Source: JAPLGE01 sp964355545
GTDB lineage: Bacteria; Bipolaricaulota; Bipolaricaulia; UBA7950; UBA9294
Direction of reading: 5' to 3'
DNA: 23,623 bases
Assembly (NCBI GenBank): GCA_964355545.1
Contig: CAYHEK010000017.1
Span: forward strand, 1-23,623
Position numbers and translations under genes: made by a program. This document shows positions 21,769 to 23,623 of the stretch, piece after piece; the first letter of the stretch is position 1, and every line of letters begins with the position of its first letter. Below the pieces are notes generated by a model that did no database searches, was not told where the DNA came from, and was given only the letters and a program-made list of their open reading frames with translations.

Positions 21769-23623
21769 TCAGCGCGCGTCGGGGCTGAAGAATGACCCGC
21801 GCACCTTCTGGCCGTCGCTCGAAGAGGGTTCCTTTTGTCCCTTCATCATCGGGAGCGTGAAGGTGAACGTGCTCCCCTGCCCGGGTCCGGGGCTCTTTGC
21901 CCTGATCTCCCCGCCCATGGCTTCCACCAAGCTCTTACAGATCGATAGGCCAAGGCCGGTTCCCCGCTCTCGCCCGGCGGAGTCCCTCCCGATCTGCCCG
22001 AAGGGCGCAAACAGCCTATCGAGGTCCTCGGGGTGAATGCCGATCCCTGTGTCGGCAACGCGGATGACCAACTGGTCGTCCTTTGCTTCACACTCCAGTC
22101 GCACCTGTCCTCCCTCCGTCGACTTGACCGCGTTGTGAAGGAGGTTGATGAGGACCTGTTCGATCCGCCTCTCGTCGCTCGTGAGGCGGCCTACTTGTGG
22201 CGCCACATGAGCGACGAGCGTCAGGCCCTTGGTCTCTGCAAGAGGACTCACCTCGCGGATCACCCGATCGATCAGCTTTCGCACGTCGAAGGGCGCTGTG
22301 GTGAGGATGATCCGGCCGGCTTCGATGGTGGAGATGTCCAGGATGTCGTTGATAAGGCCAAGCAGGTGATGGGCGCTGTCCCGGATCGCGGACAGGTGCC
22401 TCGCCTGCCGGCTGCTCAAGGGGCCAGTCAGACCTTTGAGAAGGATCTCCGTGAAGCCCATGATGGAGGTGAGCGGGGTGCGCAGCTCGTGCGACACGAT
22501 GGCGAGGAAGTTGGACTTGACCCGATCGGCCTCCTCCGCCCGCTCCTTGGCGAGAGTGAGCTCGGCCGTGCGCTCGGCGACCCGTTCCTCGAGCTGGGTG
22601 GCGTAGTTGCGGATCGTTTGGTAGAGGAGCGCGTTCTGCAGGCCTACGGCCGACTGATTGGCGAAGGTCTCAAGGAACGTCGTCGCCTCAAGGAGGCTCT
22701 TTTCCCGAGCCCACCCGAGGCCCAACACGCCGAGGAGGCCGTCGGAACTCTGCAAGGGGAGGGCGGCGAAGGAGCGGAGTCCGGCGTTCTTGCAGAGATC
22801 GAGCGTACAGCGAGGGTCTCGAGTGATGTCCGCTGAGTAGATGGGCCGGGTACGCGAGGCGGCAAGCCCGCACAGACACTCGCCCAAGTACTTCACGCAA
22901 GACCCTTCTGGATGGAACTTTGGATCGCGGGAGTGTACCCCCTGGAGGTGGAGCTCTTCTCCCTCCCGCACGTAGAGGAGCGCGAGGTCCGGCAAGACGG
23001 AGGCGGTGGCCTCTTCGAGGATCGCTTCCGCCACCTGATGCAACTCGAGGCTGCGGCTGACCCGCTCTCCCAAGGCATTGAGGGTCGCGAGTTCGCGCGC
23101 GCGGCTGCGTAACGCCTCCTCCGCCCGTTTACGCACGCTTGAGTCTGTTCCGATGCACAGCCAGCCGGTCAGGCGGCCCGACTCATCGCGGAGAGGTTTG
23201 TTCTTCCAGGCGACCCACACCCGTTCTCCGCTGCAGCGCATGTTCTCGTTTTCATTTTCGTGATACCCTTCGGGCTCTCGTTCCGCGTGGAGGAGCATGT
23301 CCGAGAGGTCGCGGCCGCTTGTCTCCGCGCACGGCACAATGGTGCCGACGACGTTCTTGCCGAGGATCTCCTCTTCCGTGTACTGAAAGAACTTCTCCGC
23401 AAAGGGGTTGAAGAAGGTGACGTTGCCGCACGCGTCCATGCGGAGGATGATCGCATTCACGTCCTCGACGAGCTCACGGTACTTCGCCTCGCTCTCTCGC
23501 AGGGCCTCTTCCCTCTCTCTACGCTCGGTGATGTCACGGACGATCACGAGATCGGCGGGCCGTCCGTTGTGCGTGATGGTCCCGGCGTTCATCTCCACGT
23601 GAACGTCACTCCCGTCCTTCCGC
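21769..23623 (-). CDS. PAS-PAS-GAF sensor histidine kinase, 5' end beyond the window
   Basis: The frame stays open to the window edge, where it already reads the C-terminal strand of a PAS domain (GSDVHVEM ... VIVRDITER), so the start lies outside and 617 residues are seen. A complete PAS domain follows (about 43-165), then a GAF domain (about 185-330) with a cysteine-rich segment: GSCVKYLGECLCG and RCTLDLC. A coiled linker (ATQLEERVAERTAEL) leads to the HisKA dimerisation helix with the phosphorylated His at about 378 (IVSHELRTPL). The HATPase domain follows with N-box IEQVLINLLHNAVKS, G1 VADTGIGI and G2 GTGLGLSICKSLVEAMGG. There is no C-terminal receiver domain and no partner regulator in the window. 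The visible part has no membrane segment. Confidence 0.92.
   Translation of the reverse strand, partial: RKDGSDVHVEMNAGTITHNGRPADLVIVRDITERREREEALRESEAKYRELVEDVNAIILRMDACGNVTFFNPFAEKFFQYTEEEILGKNVVGTIVPCAETSGRDLSDMLLHAEREPEGYHENENENMRCSGERVWVAWKNKPLRDESGRLTGWLCIGTDSSVRKRAEEALRSRARELATLNALGERVSRSLELHQVAEAILEEATASVLPDLALLYVREGEELHLQGVHSRDPKFHPEGSCVKYLGECLCGLAASRTRPIYSADITRDPRCTLDLCKNAGLRSFAALPLQSSDGLLGVLGLGWAREKSLLEATTFLETFANQSAVGLQNALLYQTIRNYATQLEERVAERTAELTLAKERAEEADRVKSNFLAIVSHELRTPLTSIMGFTEILLKGLTGPLSSRQARHLSAIRDSAHHLLGLINDILDISTIEAGRIILTTAPFDVRKLIDRVIREVSPLAETKGLTLVAHVAPQVGRLTSDERRIEQVLINLLHNAVKSTEGGQVRLECEAKDDQLVIRVADTGIGIHPEDLDRLFAPFGQIGRDSAGRERGTGLGLSICKSLVEAMGGEIRAKSPGPGQGSTFTFTLPMMKGQKEPSSSDGQKVRGSFFSPDAR

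Overview
The window is GC-rich, densely coded bacterial chromosome with no insertion sequence, prophage, CRISPR array, rRNA or tRNA that I can see. It encodes a sigma-70 factor, NAD-dependent DNA ligase, RlmN and a PriA-type protein, so it is bacterial. It also carries an archaeal/eukaryotic-type Pus10 pseudouridine synthase and a DRG-like TGS GTPase. Its mix of Shine-Dalgarno and apparently leaderless starts also suggests a deep-branching, possibly thermophilic lineage. A Bipolaricaulota/Acetothermia-like bacterium is my best guess, but it is an inference only.

Layout. (1) 1-1840: an unusual 37-residue, half-basic small ORF on the minus strand, divergent from a lipoprotein built of 21-residue coiled-coil units with a Skp/OmpH-like C-terminus and its own terminator. 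(2) 1845-4946: ligA-rlmN, with overlapping genes. (3) 4943-11566, minus strand: lhr, pus10 and a sigma-70 factor with its own promoter; the sigma gene shares stop-codon bases with convergent rlmN. (4) 11567-12372: an 800-base non-coding stretch. It holds a near-consensus promoter, a clear c-di-GMP-I (GEMM) riboswitch with a terminator platform, a further structured segment closed by a strong terminator, and a second promoter in front of a possible 38-residue leader ORF. (5) 12373-18182: a proton-pumping pyrophosphatase predicted to be K+-independent and terminated on its own, then an ArsB/NhaD-family permease and a PriA-like protein that has lost its ATPase motifs but keeps all eight zinc cysteines. 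(6) 18179-20683, minus strand: a DRG-like TGS GTPase and an ATP-cone/uridine-kinase-like fusion. (7) 20778-23623: an arginase-family protein with an altered metal site, convergent with a 5'-truncated PAS-GAF histidine kinase.

How it fits together. Most genes are for information processing: DNA joining and repair, replication restart, rRNA and tRNA modification, transcription initiation and a predicted ribosome-associated GTPase. The pyrophosphatase and permease form an ion-energetics block. The c-di-GMP riboswitch points toward the pyrophosphatase, but the terminator and second promoter in between make its true target uncertain. A recurring design is a -10 hexamer ending exactly 9 bases before the ATG with no Shine-Dalgarno. 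It appears before ligA, the permease, the ATP-cone kinase and the small ORF ahead of the pyrophosphatase, and suggests leaderless transcripts. I found no single multi-gene novel system. The best leads are the non-coding c-di-GMP locus, the switch-like RNA beside it, bacterial Pus10, the ATPase-dead PriA and the repeat lipoprotein.
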